IMG/VR virus record: IMGVR_UViG_3300021599_001779
Coordinates: 1-30,226 of that record
Source: a virus
Direction: 5' to 3' (one strand)
Length of the DNA stretch: 30,226 bases
A program made the position numbers and the translations under genes. The notes under the pieces were generated by a model. It saw nothing but the letters and a program-made list of their open reading frames with translations, did not search any database and was not told where the DNA came from. Positions 4,417 to 13,900 of this stretch are shown one piece after another (position 1 is the first letter of the stretch; each line of letters starts with the position of its first letter).

Positions 4417-7350
4417 CTACAAAAGTTTCAATGTTTCAGCTAAAACTGTGCCGGCAGCAAATGTATTAGTAATTAGTGCGATATCTCTTGGGGATTTAAC
4501 TTTAAGTTCCTCATAAAATTTATCGTCTTTTGGATCAGTATTCCAATATAAAATCCAAGCTTTAGCCGCACTATCCACTTTTGATTCTGGAGTGGATAAA
4601 TCAATTTTACTCAAAAAATTATTCCATCTTATTTTTACAAAATCAACCATTTTTTCTTTTGATTGAAATGTTGCGTAAGGTATATTTTGACTACCAGATA
4701 TTAAACATAAAAACTCTTTATTTAAAATCGCATTTGCGTTAGTCCCCCAGTTTATTTTGAGTTGAGCACCACAGAAGTTATTATTAAAAGAAACAAACTG
4801 ATTATTTGTAAAAGAATATTGGTATACAGTTAAGAAAATCATTAACCTCAATTTTTTATTGTTTTCTGTTGTACCAGGTATTTTTTGTAATAAAATTTTA
4901 GACAAATCCAACGGGGTTATAGTGCTTTGTATTTGATTAGCAGAAATGAAGGATTGATATTTTTGTTGTAGTGAATTCTTACATCCTTCTTTATTATCAA
5001 CAGTGGTTGTAAGAATTTGTTCTTCTCTTCGTATTATTGTTATATTAGTTGTTGCTGCACTGCTAGTTTTAGTTTGTTTTTGTTGAACTTTATCTTTGAG
5101 AGATAAGAAAAGTTCAGTGATAATGTTTTGTAAATAATTATTTATTTCCGGATAGCTAAACATTTGTTGTCTAGTACCTGTAAACTTTGTGTCGAAAGAT
5201 CCTGGTCTAATACTATGACTTACTTTTGTAATCAAATAAGGACCCGTAAACATAGGAATATGTTTAAGGTTGAAGTACATATCAGGTTGAATCATAGCAT
5301 TACCCATTGCGGTAACCTCACAATTGTACGACCTATAATTATAAAAATCCCAAAGTGAAATATTTTGACTTGCAAATTGATTACCTGAGTTTCCCTCAAC
5401 CTGATTTCTATTAGTCATCAAAGCTTCAACAGTGCTTTTACCTGCATCTTGTCCAACTTGTATATTTTTAAATATATTTTGATTTCTTATTCCTGCGTCC
5501 ACATTAAATGCAACAACCTTGTTAGATAATGCCCAATCTTTTTTATTTATTAAATCATCCAAAATAGGAAGTTCAGAAACTCTTTTAAATTCCCACGCAT
5601 CTGACTTAAATTTAACTTCAGGTGTTTTTTCAGCCGATAAATGCTTACTAGGTTGGTATCTCAACGTGAATACCAATTTAGGACCTGTCTTTCTTGTATC
5701 CACATTAGCAAACACTCCAAACATTTCATTACCGAATTCTAATGTTCCTTCTGTTTTTGGAACCTCGTTTTTGTCCGGCTCATAAACACCATAAAAATTA
5801 GAATACGACGATCTTAATGAAGTATTAAAATTATGGTCATTCATTATCTCCATCAACAACCCATAAACATCGTTAAAATTACTTGATGTAAAATTAGTAA
5901 TTCTTTTTTTAACCTTCATTGGATCAAAGTAATGCTTGTCTCCAACATTTCTACTACCCCTATCTATTATCAAAACATCATCCATCAAACATTTTTGATT
6001 AAAATCATAACCAGCAATCCATTGATCGTTATAAGCTTTAAATGAATCCCACAGTTGTAAAGGTAATACTTCACTTTGCACCGCTGATTTTTTTGGTGAT
6101 TCTTCCTTACTCTCTGTGATATCAGGTAATTCTTTTCTCAGCGTTGTAAAAATAAAATTAAGTGTTGTATCAATATAATTTTGATTATCGGTCAAATAAG
6201 TATCTATCTCCTGTATAAACTTGGTCCAATTATAATTGGGAATTAAATATTTTCTAGTTGCGTAAATTTTAATCAAAGGTGCCAATGCCGGGACACTGTT
6301 TTCATTAAATATGATATTACCATCTATGAAAAAGTCCGTTATGTACGACCCATTATTGGAATATCTCAAATTTGGTAGTGAAGAAAAACCCACATATAAC
6401 TCCAACAATTTCCAAGTTTCCGGATAAGCGGCTCTTGATGCTGCTAGTGTGGTTCCTCCGGGTGTTGGTAGTGATCCTGCGGTATAGTTTCCGAAAACAA
6501 ATTCATCCTCGATGAAGTTTACAGTTGAAAAACTGTCGAAAAGAGATCTATTATATCCCGATGGATTTCCAAATTTAATTATCTCATCGTATTCTAAAAA
6601 CGATTGTGTATTTTTTAAAAGTTTTTTAAATTGTTCTTGTTGTATTGTATTAACAAATAAAGTAGAATCATTACTAACGGGAGTTTCAATTTTTAATAAA
6701 TCAACCATCATAAGTTGAAAGTTTTTCTCTTTTTGTTTTACATCAACACTTAATTTTGTAATATCAATAACACTTATTGTTGTATCTCCAGATTTTATGA
6801 CCTGAATATCATACATGGACCTACAATAATTTAAGAATTCAACTTCTAACTTATCCAACGCATCATAATCAAAAACAGAAAACATTTCTTCTATAGACGC
6901 ATAATCGGAAATAACATTTAAAGAAAATGACTCTTGTTGTGTTTCATTTGTGAATATTGTTTTAGGATATCTATCAGGAGTAAATTTATCTATTTGCGAA
7001 TTGTCAAAAAATCCGTAATGAGGTAAACCCCATAAACCTCTGACAGACCCATTAAAAACTGCCGAGTTATTAAGAACCGGAGTTTTTAACTTACCATCTT
7101 TATCAAAACATTCAAATTCAACTTGATTTATATTACTTCCAAATGAAGGGACAATAAACCTCTGATTATTTTTTTTATCGTTCAAAATACAACTCCAAGT
7201 TCTAAATCTTAATAACTCCGAAGGATTCGATTTATTGTATTTTCTTCCCTTATTAAAAGATGAACTATTAATATAAACTATATCAACAGAATCTCCGGTA
7301 GAATTAATAGAATTTTGAATTTCAGCGTCATTGTAATTAGTAATAATCCA
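4417..7350 (-). CDS. Baseplate hub giant, C-terminal part (second frame after frameshift)
   Basis: This 977-residue stretch is open from the TGG at 7350 and continues the frame of the gene at 7278-10679 after a -1 shift. The 55 codons before the first possible start (TTG at 7185) contain no ATG and read as ordinary protein (IITNYNDAEIQ...YINSSSF...). That favours one protein of about 2087 residues over two. A weak GGAG lies 7 bases before the TTG, so separate initiation cannot be excluded. The segment encoded near 5200-5340 (EVTAMGNAMIQPDMYFNL, then PMFTGPYLITKVSHSI and a following FTGTRQ) is the kind of sequence seen in baseplate hub or late-control proteins of contractile tails. Location next to the LysM/gp53-like and tape measure genes supports a central baseplate role. 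The exact T4 equivalent is unknown. Confidence 0.72.
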   Translation of the reverse strand, partial: WIITNYNDAEIQNSINSTGDSVDIVYINSSSFNKGRKYNKSNPSELLRFRTWSCILNDKKNNQRFIVPSFGSNINQVEFECFDKDGKLKTPVLNNSAVFNGSVRGLWGLPHYGFFDNSQIDKFTPDRYPKTIFTNETQQESFSLNVISDYASIEEMFSVFDYDALDKLEVEFLNYCRSMYDIQVIKSGDTTISVIDITKLSVDVKQKEKNFQLMMVDLLKIETPVSNDSTLFVNTIQQEQFKKLLKNTQSFLEYDEIIKFGNPSGYNRSLFDSFSTVNFIEDEFVFGNYTAGSLPTPGGTTLAASRAAYPETWKLLELYVGFSSLPNLRYSNNGSYITDFFIDGNIIFNENSVPALAPLIKIYATRKYLIPNYNWTKFIQEIDTYLTDNQNYIDTTLNFIFTTLRKELPDITESKEESPKKSAVQSEVLPLQLWDSFKAYNDQWIAGYDFNQKCLMDDVLIIDRGSRNVGDKHYFDPMKVKKRITNFTSSNFNDVYGLLMEIMNDHNFNTSLRSSYSNFYGVYEPDKNEVPKTEGTLEFGNEMFGVFANVDTRKTGPKLVFTLRYQPSKHLSAEKTPEVKFKSDAWEFKRVSELPILDDLINKKDWALSNKVVAFNVDAGIRNQNIFKNIQVGQDAGKSTVEALMTNRNQVEGNSGNQFASQNISLWDFYNYRSYNCEVTAMGNAMIQPDMYFNLKHIPMFTGPYLITKVSHSIRPGSFDTKFTGTRQQMFSYPEINNYLQNIITELFLSLKDKVQQKQTKTSSAATTNITIIRREEQILTTTVDNKEGCKNSLQQKYQSFISANQIQSTITPLDLSKILLQKIPGTTENNKKLRLMIFLTVYQYSFTNNQFVSFNNNFCGAQLKINWGTNANAILNKEFLCLISGSQNIPYATFQSKEKMVDFVKIRWNNFLSKIDLSTPESKVDSAAKAWILYWNTDPKDDKFYEELKVKSPRDIALITNTFAAGTVLAETLKLL

Positions 7351-10300
7351 AAACCTCTACAAAAAATATTAAAATCATTTATCACTTTTGGATAAAAACC
7401 AACATTCATTTCAACAACATCATCACCAGCAACTGCCGACGTTCTTTGTAATACTATATTTTCTTGAGTCCCATTTATTGTTAAGTTATACTCTTTAGTA
7501 TCTGTTTTGGTTATCGGATCATAGTTTTCTTTGGCGTCAAAGTTTTTCCAACAGTTATCCAAAATATCAACTCCTGTTTTTTTCCAAACTTTATATCTAT
7601 GCCATATACTACCATATTTTAAAATCCAAGCGTATGGCACTTTATGTATTCCACCAAACTTTTTTAAACTAGCAAATATATAATCTAATTCACTAGTTGT
7701 ATTGTTTTCATAGGTCACGTATTTCTCCCTTAAAGTCGCCAAAGGAAGACTATTAAGAAACAAATATGCCGCCGCAACATATGGAAAATCATTACCCGAT
7801 GTAAATCTGTTTACACCATCTAAAATCGCATTTATAAAATATGGAGTATTAATTAATGAAGTTGATTGTATTTCACTTATGTTTCCTGGATTTCTTCTAT
7901 AAAAAACACCCCCTTCAGTCGGTAGTTGTTTTTTTATCCCTTCTTTTTCTATTCTACCATCATAAAAAGTTTTGAAATTTTTCCCGTTGAATGTTGTTTC
8001 TGTTGGTTCAGGTAATTTTAATGATGAATCCAAATAGTTAAAATTTGTTATTGGTCTAATCTGAGACAAAGATGTTGTAATATTAAAATTACTAATAACT
8101 TTTTTGTCGTCATTCAACATCAAAGTTTTTGTAGTATTTAATATGTTTTTAAGATCCGCGGTTTTTTGTCCATTTGCCAAACCGGTTTTGAACCAATCAG
8201 GAATTGAATATGGGAATATGTCAGTAAACTCAAAAAAGTTAGAACTAGTGTTCTTAAGATATTCAGTTAATTCATTAAGTTTACCAGGTTGCGGATTAAC
8301 CTTCCCTTTGTTTGGATCTATAGAAGATAGACTTAAAACTTGGAAATTTTGAGAAACTTCGTTTTCGATATAATTAGTTACAAATATACCTCTAATATAC
8401 TTTTGCCAACTTTCACCTAACCCTCTGTTGGATATGTTAGCCAAATAATTTATATAATTACTTGATGTTAAATCAAATTGTTTTAGTTTCTGAATCAAAA
8501 AAGGATTATCAGAACTCAAAGAATTTTTTATATTTAAGGTTTCATTTTCAGCAATAATTTGAGGTAATAATTTTTGAATTTCTTTTTTTCCAAACCTTTG
8601 ATAGAAAGCGGATATGAAAACTCGTTCCCAAATTTCAAATAAAAATTTGACTTCTTGCTTGTTAGAAAAAAAGGTATTTGTTGTTGGGAAATCTATCGAG
8701 TTCAAAGAAATTCTATTAACATTTTGATTTTCATTAGTAAAACTTGGAATGTCAAAACTAATAGCATTGTCATTTCTTTTAGTCGTTGCTCTCATATATT
8801 CCTCTACAAATTCAACTTCAGGCCAAATTTCTGTCAAATATGATTTTGTTTTAGAATTATATTTCGGATCTCCAATATATTGTAAAATATACTTTTCGCC
8901 ATTAGGAACCGCAGTTTCAACAAAAAAATGAGGCCAAGGATAAACAGGTATTAAATTTTCACCGTTTATATCCACATATTCTTTGAGATCCGGACTAGTA
9001 ACTGTTTTATCTTTATCCTGAATAACGTTCATTCTTATAGGATTATTTCTACCGTTCCAAGCTGAATCATGGACATCACACATCAATCTCAAAAAAGCTT
9101 CTGTGTTAGCCATTATAATTGAAATCATGTTTCTTATAGTAGGTTCGAATCCTAACCCATTATCATTACTTTTTAATAAATTAGTTAGTTTGTCCTGGAG
9201 ACCACTTTCAATTTCTTTCATTTTAGTGTTTAATTCTTTCAACATGTTTTCAGTTATTGTCATGAAAGAATTAGTTGTATCTTCAAATCCAAACCAATAT
9301 GATCCACCAGAAGAAGTTAAATATTGATTTAATTGTAATTTAAATTTATCAAAATCTTTAGAATTTTCTGAGCTCTCCTTCGAAAATCTTTGTTTATAAC
9401 TCTCTTCGTAATTTATTTGTGGATTTTTAATATTTATTATCTCATATGTAATTGGATTATTAATTGCATAAGGAGCTCCATATCCAAAAGTTTTATTTTC
9501 TTTTAATTTTTTATTACTATCGTCAATCGATGCTTTTAATTCTGTAATAGCTTTTTGTAAATTACCAGCTTCTAATGTTTCTTTTTTGAATGTATATATT
9601 TTCTGATTAGTTCCTGACGCAACATAAAAGTTCTTTTTGTCTAAATAATTTTCAAAAAAAGAACTTTGAGCCGTGAATACTTTTTGTTGATATTGAGCAA
9701 TGTAAAATTGATAGTTTTTATGGTCATCGATTGGAGATAAATCTTGTTGATTAATCCAATTGATTAAATTTTTCTCCAAGGTATTTAGTCTCGCCAAAAA
9801 TTGAGCGATAGTTATTTCCGGAAAATCATCACTTAACAATCCTTTAGATTTATACTCGGTAAAAACTTGTTTTATTTTTTGAACCCCTCTTGTTGTTGGT
9901 ATTACTTTTACATTTTTATCTTGCGTACCTACGTTTGATGGTGGTGTTATGTTTAACTTGCTTTCATACATATAAGGTAAAACCATAATATGTTGAATTG
10001 GTAAATTTTGAAAACAAGAAAATTGATAGGTTTGAAACCTAGTCGTTATTTTAAAATTCCCTGTATCAGGAGAATATGTTGCACTAAATGTTTTTAGATG
10101 TAAGGCATGTTTCACCGCCTTCCCATAATAACCTTTAATCGTTAAAAAGAATATAGGATAAGGATAGGTGAAAAAACAAGCATATGGTGATTGTTCTCCT
10201 TTTTCAAATAACGCCCTACCATGATAATCCTCCATAGTTATGGTAACTTCAAAAAAACCATTAACTTTATTTTCTACTTGAATTTCTGTAATCCCTAATA

Positions 10301-10679
10301 ATCCAGTGTCTAAATTTTTTATAACTTGTTTCTGAAAACCTTTTGGTTCTTTTTGTTGATTAACACCCTCACCTTTTGTCGTATCTAAACCTGTTATCTC
10401 ATTATAATAATCGTCAGTTAAAAAACCAGTACCTGACGGATTTAAAAAGTTCACCGTGGCGATTGAAACTAAATTCCTCGAAACGTTGTTATCCACCCCT
10501 AACGCTAATCTTGTTCTCGGAATTAATGAACATTCCAAGTTAGCATACATTATTAAGTCTTCGTTTTTTACCGCCCTTTCCTTTACATTACCCAAGGAAT
10601 CAATCAGTTTGTTCGGATCAACTAAAACGCAGTTTTGATAATCGAACTCTACATATATATTTTCGTCATTACCTACCAT
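7278..10679 (-). CDS. Baseplate hub giant, N-terminal part (frame ends after a probable frameshift)
   Basis: An open frame of 1133 codons from the ATG at 10679, overlapping the end of the upstream 107-residue gene by 11 bases. Codons 1-1110 read as normal protein. After FCRGFG the last 23 codons become an odd leucine/isoleucine run (LLLITMTLKFKILLILPEIL) that looks like out-of-frame translation. In the -1 frame the sequence continues as FWIITNYND into the next segment. The N-terminal 250 residues are rich in beta-type sequence (FFEVTITMEDYHGRALFEKG; PIFFLTIKGYYGKA), as in tail and baseplate proteins. I see no enzymatic motif. Its position between the LysM/gp53-like protein and the hub-like C-terminal half suggests a structural role at the tail tip. 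The name is an inference from context. Confidence 0.72.
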   Translation of the reverse strand: MVGNDENIYVEFDYQNCVLVDPNKLIDSLGNVKERAVKNEDLIMYANLECSLIPRTRLALGVDNNVSRNLVSIATVNFLNPSGTGFLTDDYYNEITGLDTTKGEGVNQQKEPKGFQKQVIKNLDTGLLGITEIQVENKVNGFFEVTITMEDYHGRALFEKGEQSPYACFFTYPYPIFFLTIKGYYGKAVKHALHLKTFSATYSPDTGNFKITTRFQTYQFSCFQNLPIQHIMVLPYMYESKLNITPPSNVGTQDKNVKVIPTTRGVQKIKQVFTEYKSKGLLSDDFPEITIAQFLARLNTLEKNLINWINQQDLSPIDDHKNYQFYIAQYQQKVFTAQSSFFENYLDKKNFYVASGTNQKIYTFKKETLEAGNLQKAITELKASIDDSNKKLKENKTFGYGAPYAINNPITYEIINIKNPQINYEESYKQRFSKESSENSKDFDKFKLQLNQYLTSSGGSYWFGFEDTTNSFMTITENMLKELNTKMKEIESGLQDKLTNLLKSNDNGLGFEPTIRNMISIIMANTEAFLRLMCDVHDSAWNGRNNPIRMNVIQDKDKTVTSPDLKEYVDINGENLIPVYPWPHFFVETAVPNGEKYILQYIGDPKYNSKTKSYLTEIWPEVEFVEEYMRATTKRNDNAISFDIPSFTNENQNVNRISLNSIDFPTTNTFFSNKQEVKFLFEIWERVFISAFYQRFGKKEIQKLLPQIIAENETLNIKNSLSSDNPFLIQKLKQFDLTSSNYINYLANISNRGLGESWQKYIRGIFVTNYIENEVSQNFQVLSLSSIDPNKGKVNPQPGKLNELTEYLKNTSSNFFEFTDIFPYSIPDWFKTGLANGQKTADLKNILNTTKTLMLNDDKKVISNFNITTSLSQIRPITNFNYLDSSLKLPEPTETTFNGKNFKTFYDGRIEKEGIKKQLPTEGGVFYRRNPGNISEIQSTSLINTPYFINAILDGVNRFTSGNDFPYVAAAYLFLNSLPLATLREKYVTYENNTTSELDYIFASLKKFGGIHKVPYAWILKYGSIWHRYKVWKKTGVDILDNCWKNFDAKENYDPITKTDTKEYNLTINGTQENIVLQRTSAVAGDDVVEMNVGFYPKVINDFNIFCRGFGLLLITMTLKFKILLILPEILLI
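7350..7353 (-). other. Frameshift site joining the two hub segments
   Basis: On the coding strand the frame AGA GGT TTT GGA must shift by -1 to AGG TTT TGG ATT. The second frame is closed by a TAG just upstream (7354-7356 region), so the shift is confined to the run of four T. Adding one T here would give an uninterrupted GFWIITNYND. It could be a homopolymer sequencing error, a true mutation, or programmed slippage on TTT. Confidence 0.75.
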
Positions 10680-10992
10680 AATAGAAAAAATAATTATTCA
10701 ATTCAGCCTCGTAATCTTGGACGGATGAAATTAATGGGAATGGAATTACTAACAAGGCTTTATCCGGTATGTTCCACTCTAACCCACCATATTGGGGGTT
10801 CGCCGCCAAAATTAACCAACCAAAAAAAGGAGATCCATATAATTCTTGACTAATTTTATCTAATCTAGAAACATTGGTTCTATAAATATAATTTTTATCA
10901 GAGGTTTTAGATGGTAGTTTAACAAATGGAACTACTGTCTGAACACCATTGATTAAAAAGTTATTATATCTATTAAAATACAAACTAGACAT
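10669..10992 (-). CDS. LysM-like / gp53-like baseplate protein
   Basis: A 107-residue protein. Residues about 40-85 (SRLDKISQELYGSPFFGWLI, then LAANPQYGG and PDKALLVIPFP) follow the pattern of LysM-type modules in contractile-tail proteins such as T4 gp53: start of a domain at xRxDxIS, YG-xP-xxWWLIL, a short turn, and a final L-x-IP. In T4, gp53 locks baseplate wedges around the hub. The gene overlaps both neighbours. Its ATG at 10992 is in a TAATG overlap with the stop of the 1587-residue gene upstream, and its own end overlaps the start of the hub gene by 11 bases, so the three are translationally coupled. Assignment to gp53 specifically is moderate, because the module is short and common in other tail proteins. 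Confidence 0.65.
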   Translation of the reverse strand: MSSLYFNRYNNFLINGVQTVVPFVKLPSKTSDKNYIYRTNVSRLDKISQELYGSPFFGWLILAANPQYGGLEWNIPDKALLVIPFPLISSVQDYEAELNNYFFYYGR

Positions 10993-13900
10993 TATAAGAA
11001 AATATTTTTACCGTTAAATGTTTTTTTATTATTATTTGAATTACCTTGACTATAGATATTTTTTAATCTTGTTTTATCTTGATTATCACCCTCTTCACCT
11101 TCATTATACGTAAATTTCCTTTCCACCCCTTTAACATATGGGTCCCACTTTTTATACGTATCTAATTGAGTTTTTATTTTATCAAACTCGGTTTTTTGTG
11201 TTGCTTTGAAAGACTTAGAATTATCTTTTATACGAGTCATCCATTCCGAGATTCTCGTTTTTAAGGATATTCCAGATGCAACTATGTCCTCATTTGGTGT
11301 TATTTCATTCAAAACTCTATTATATTCATTATCATCCAAAAATATTCTAGACATGATAACCCAAAACTTAGCATTACTATCATTCCCTGTTCCGGAAACA
11401 AATCCAGAGTCAATAAAATCGAATTTGTATGACACTTTATGTTCTACAATTTTTTGGTTTTTAAGAATATTATAATAATCAACCAATTTATCTGAAGCCT
11501 TTTTGTAATCCGCCTTCACCACAACTAATGTATCGCCACTACTTGTATTAGTTTTTATTTTGAATGTTTTAATTTCTTGGGTTGGTTTTATATATCCATC
11601 TTTCTCAGTAACAACAAAATCAACTTTTGCAAACATATTAACTAATTTCTGTTCGACCTCAACTATTTTTTGAGTCACTGTGGTTAAGTCAGTTATTATA
11701 TTTTGATATTCCCTATTTACAACCGTAACTAATTTTTCATTTACTTTATTAACATCTTTTGTTTTAAAATTTAGTCCTGTAAATATCCCTATATCACCAT
11801 TATTAATAGATTTCACAACATCGTCTTTAACTTCTTTTAATCTTACTTCAAAATCATATGGTTTTCCAAGTATTCTACTTGCAGAAGGATTAGTAAATGG
11901 TTGGGTATTACCTTCAGAATAGTTAGACGTTTCTAAAAAGTAGTTAACTACCTGTAGATTATATCTATTAAAAATCTCATCAATTTTATTAGTAGAGGTG
12001 TCTAAATATGATTGGCCGGTATCATAAATCTGATCCATAATTTTTTTATATGATATCTCACCCGTTGTTGCGGATGTCGTTCCCGTTGATCCTGAACTTG
12101 TATTAGATAGAATTGTTCCTATTGTTTCACCTCCAGCGTTTTGTATTTTATTTTGATTATTTCCAACCGTGACAGGTGCTTGATCATCAAATAACGCTTT
12201 TTTCAGAGACTCATCAACTTGTTTAAATGAATCATCGGTCCAATCCGCTCTTTCATCATAAACTTCGGTATTAGCATAATAGTTAAAAGACAACGCATTT
12301 TGTAATTTTTGTATTGGTTCTTTAAGCCCCATTCCACCAACTATGTTAAAATTCAAACTCACCTTAACGATCATTGGTTGAACCCCAATACCTTCAGGAT
12401 TTATATCCAACAGAGGTTCGTAAGCAAATTGAACATCTGTCGGTATGATCTTTGTATTAAAAAAGTCACCCAATCTCAACACTAAAACAGGTGGAGCACC
12501 AAATGCCGTGTTTACTGCATTATTATATTTTGGTTTTCCATTTATATCTATCACAGGTATTGTGTCTCCGGGTCTAGTACACTGTTGTAAAAATGTCAAT
12601 CTAGAATTTAAACCTTCAGGTGTGATTGCGTGAAATGCAGGACTGAAATATTTTATTTTTTGTTTCATCGAGTCATAGAAAAAAGGGTCTGACTCTTTTA
12701 TTAACTCAAAATAATCACATTCTGATAATAAACTTCTTAAGATTGCCTTTCCAATTCCTTGTTTAAATTTCTCTTCAACTGTAACAGTCGCCGGTTTTGG
12801 TGGTAATGCTCTTAATTGTTTTTCTGAAACTAACTCATCTCTTCTATTAATTTTTGTTTTGTCATCACTCAAAGGCTCAGGTTTTTGTGCATCAATAGAC
12901 TTAATAGACACTCTTCTACAAGCCATCGCAGGAATGGAAAATTTACGATCAGTAAGATAAGTTGGGTCTTCATTACCACAATTGTAAGAACCTATATTAT
13001 TTTTATTTTTAGTTTTCACACTAAGGTTTGTTATTGTTTCTCCTTGTGGTGATAATTTCACTGTTATATTATCTTTATATTGAGGTAATAAACCATCCAA
13101 ATATATTTTTACAGATTGAGCTCTTCTCTGTGATAATTTGTAATTATAATCAACCGACGCAGGGGCAGAAGTTGATCCAACAAGTTCGATGGTTATTCTT
13201 GGTTTTTGCGTATTATCTTTAGGATATGTTTCAAAATACTCTTTTATCTTTGGTATAAAATCACTATTAACAATTTCAAAATTATATTTTATAGCATCCT
13301 GTAAAAAAGTATTTGATTCTGTCTTGGACAGATAATCTTGATTTACAACATAAGAACTATATAGATTGGAATAATTTTCGGATCCTGTTTTTGGTATGTC
13401 ATTATCGAAATAAAATCCCAAATCCGTCAAAGAAGAAAAATCAGGACCTGTGAAAACATTGGCCTTTCTATCAGTTGTTGTTGTTTCGTTAAAAAGTCCA
13501 TTAGTTTTTATTATCTCTTCATATTCATCTGATTTAGCCATGACCACTTTTTTCTGAAGTTCGACTAACTGGTCTCTCCTTAACGTGTTCCATCTTTTAG
13601 CCAATTCATATATGTCAAATTTTAAACACCCAGCAATAAATGAATCCACAATTTGATTCACAGTTCCTGTTTGTTGATTTGAAAGTTCTTTATTAACAAT
13701 AACATTCAATATCGATGGATGATCAACAATTATCTTCCAAGAAATAGAACCTGATCTAGTTGTATCTTTATAAGTAAAAATAGGTTCCGGTCTTCCTAAA
13801 AAGTTAACAGCATTGAAGTTTGGTTTTGATGTCTCACTAAATGTTAAATCATAAGGTGGAAACCACATTACTCTACCACCATTTGGACCCTTCTCACATT

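Noticed and set aside
7185-7187. TTG at 7185 as the true start of a separate 922-residue hub gene
   Set aside because: The frame is open for 55 further codons upstream and reads as normal protein that joins the preceding gene by a one-base shift. A weak GGAG keeps the possibility alive.
13028-13222. Plus-strand frames of 60-127 codons within the giant minus-strand tail genes (for example here, 14398-14665, 16110-16493, 9103-9327)
   Set aside because: They lie antisense to well-supported coding sequence, lack starts with leaders, have low-complexity composition and match no family. They are shadows of AT-rich coding DNA.
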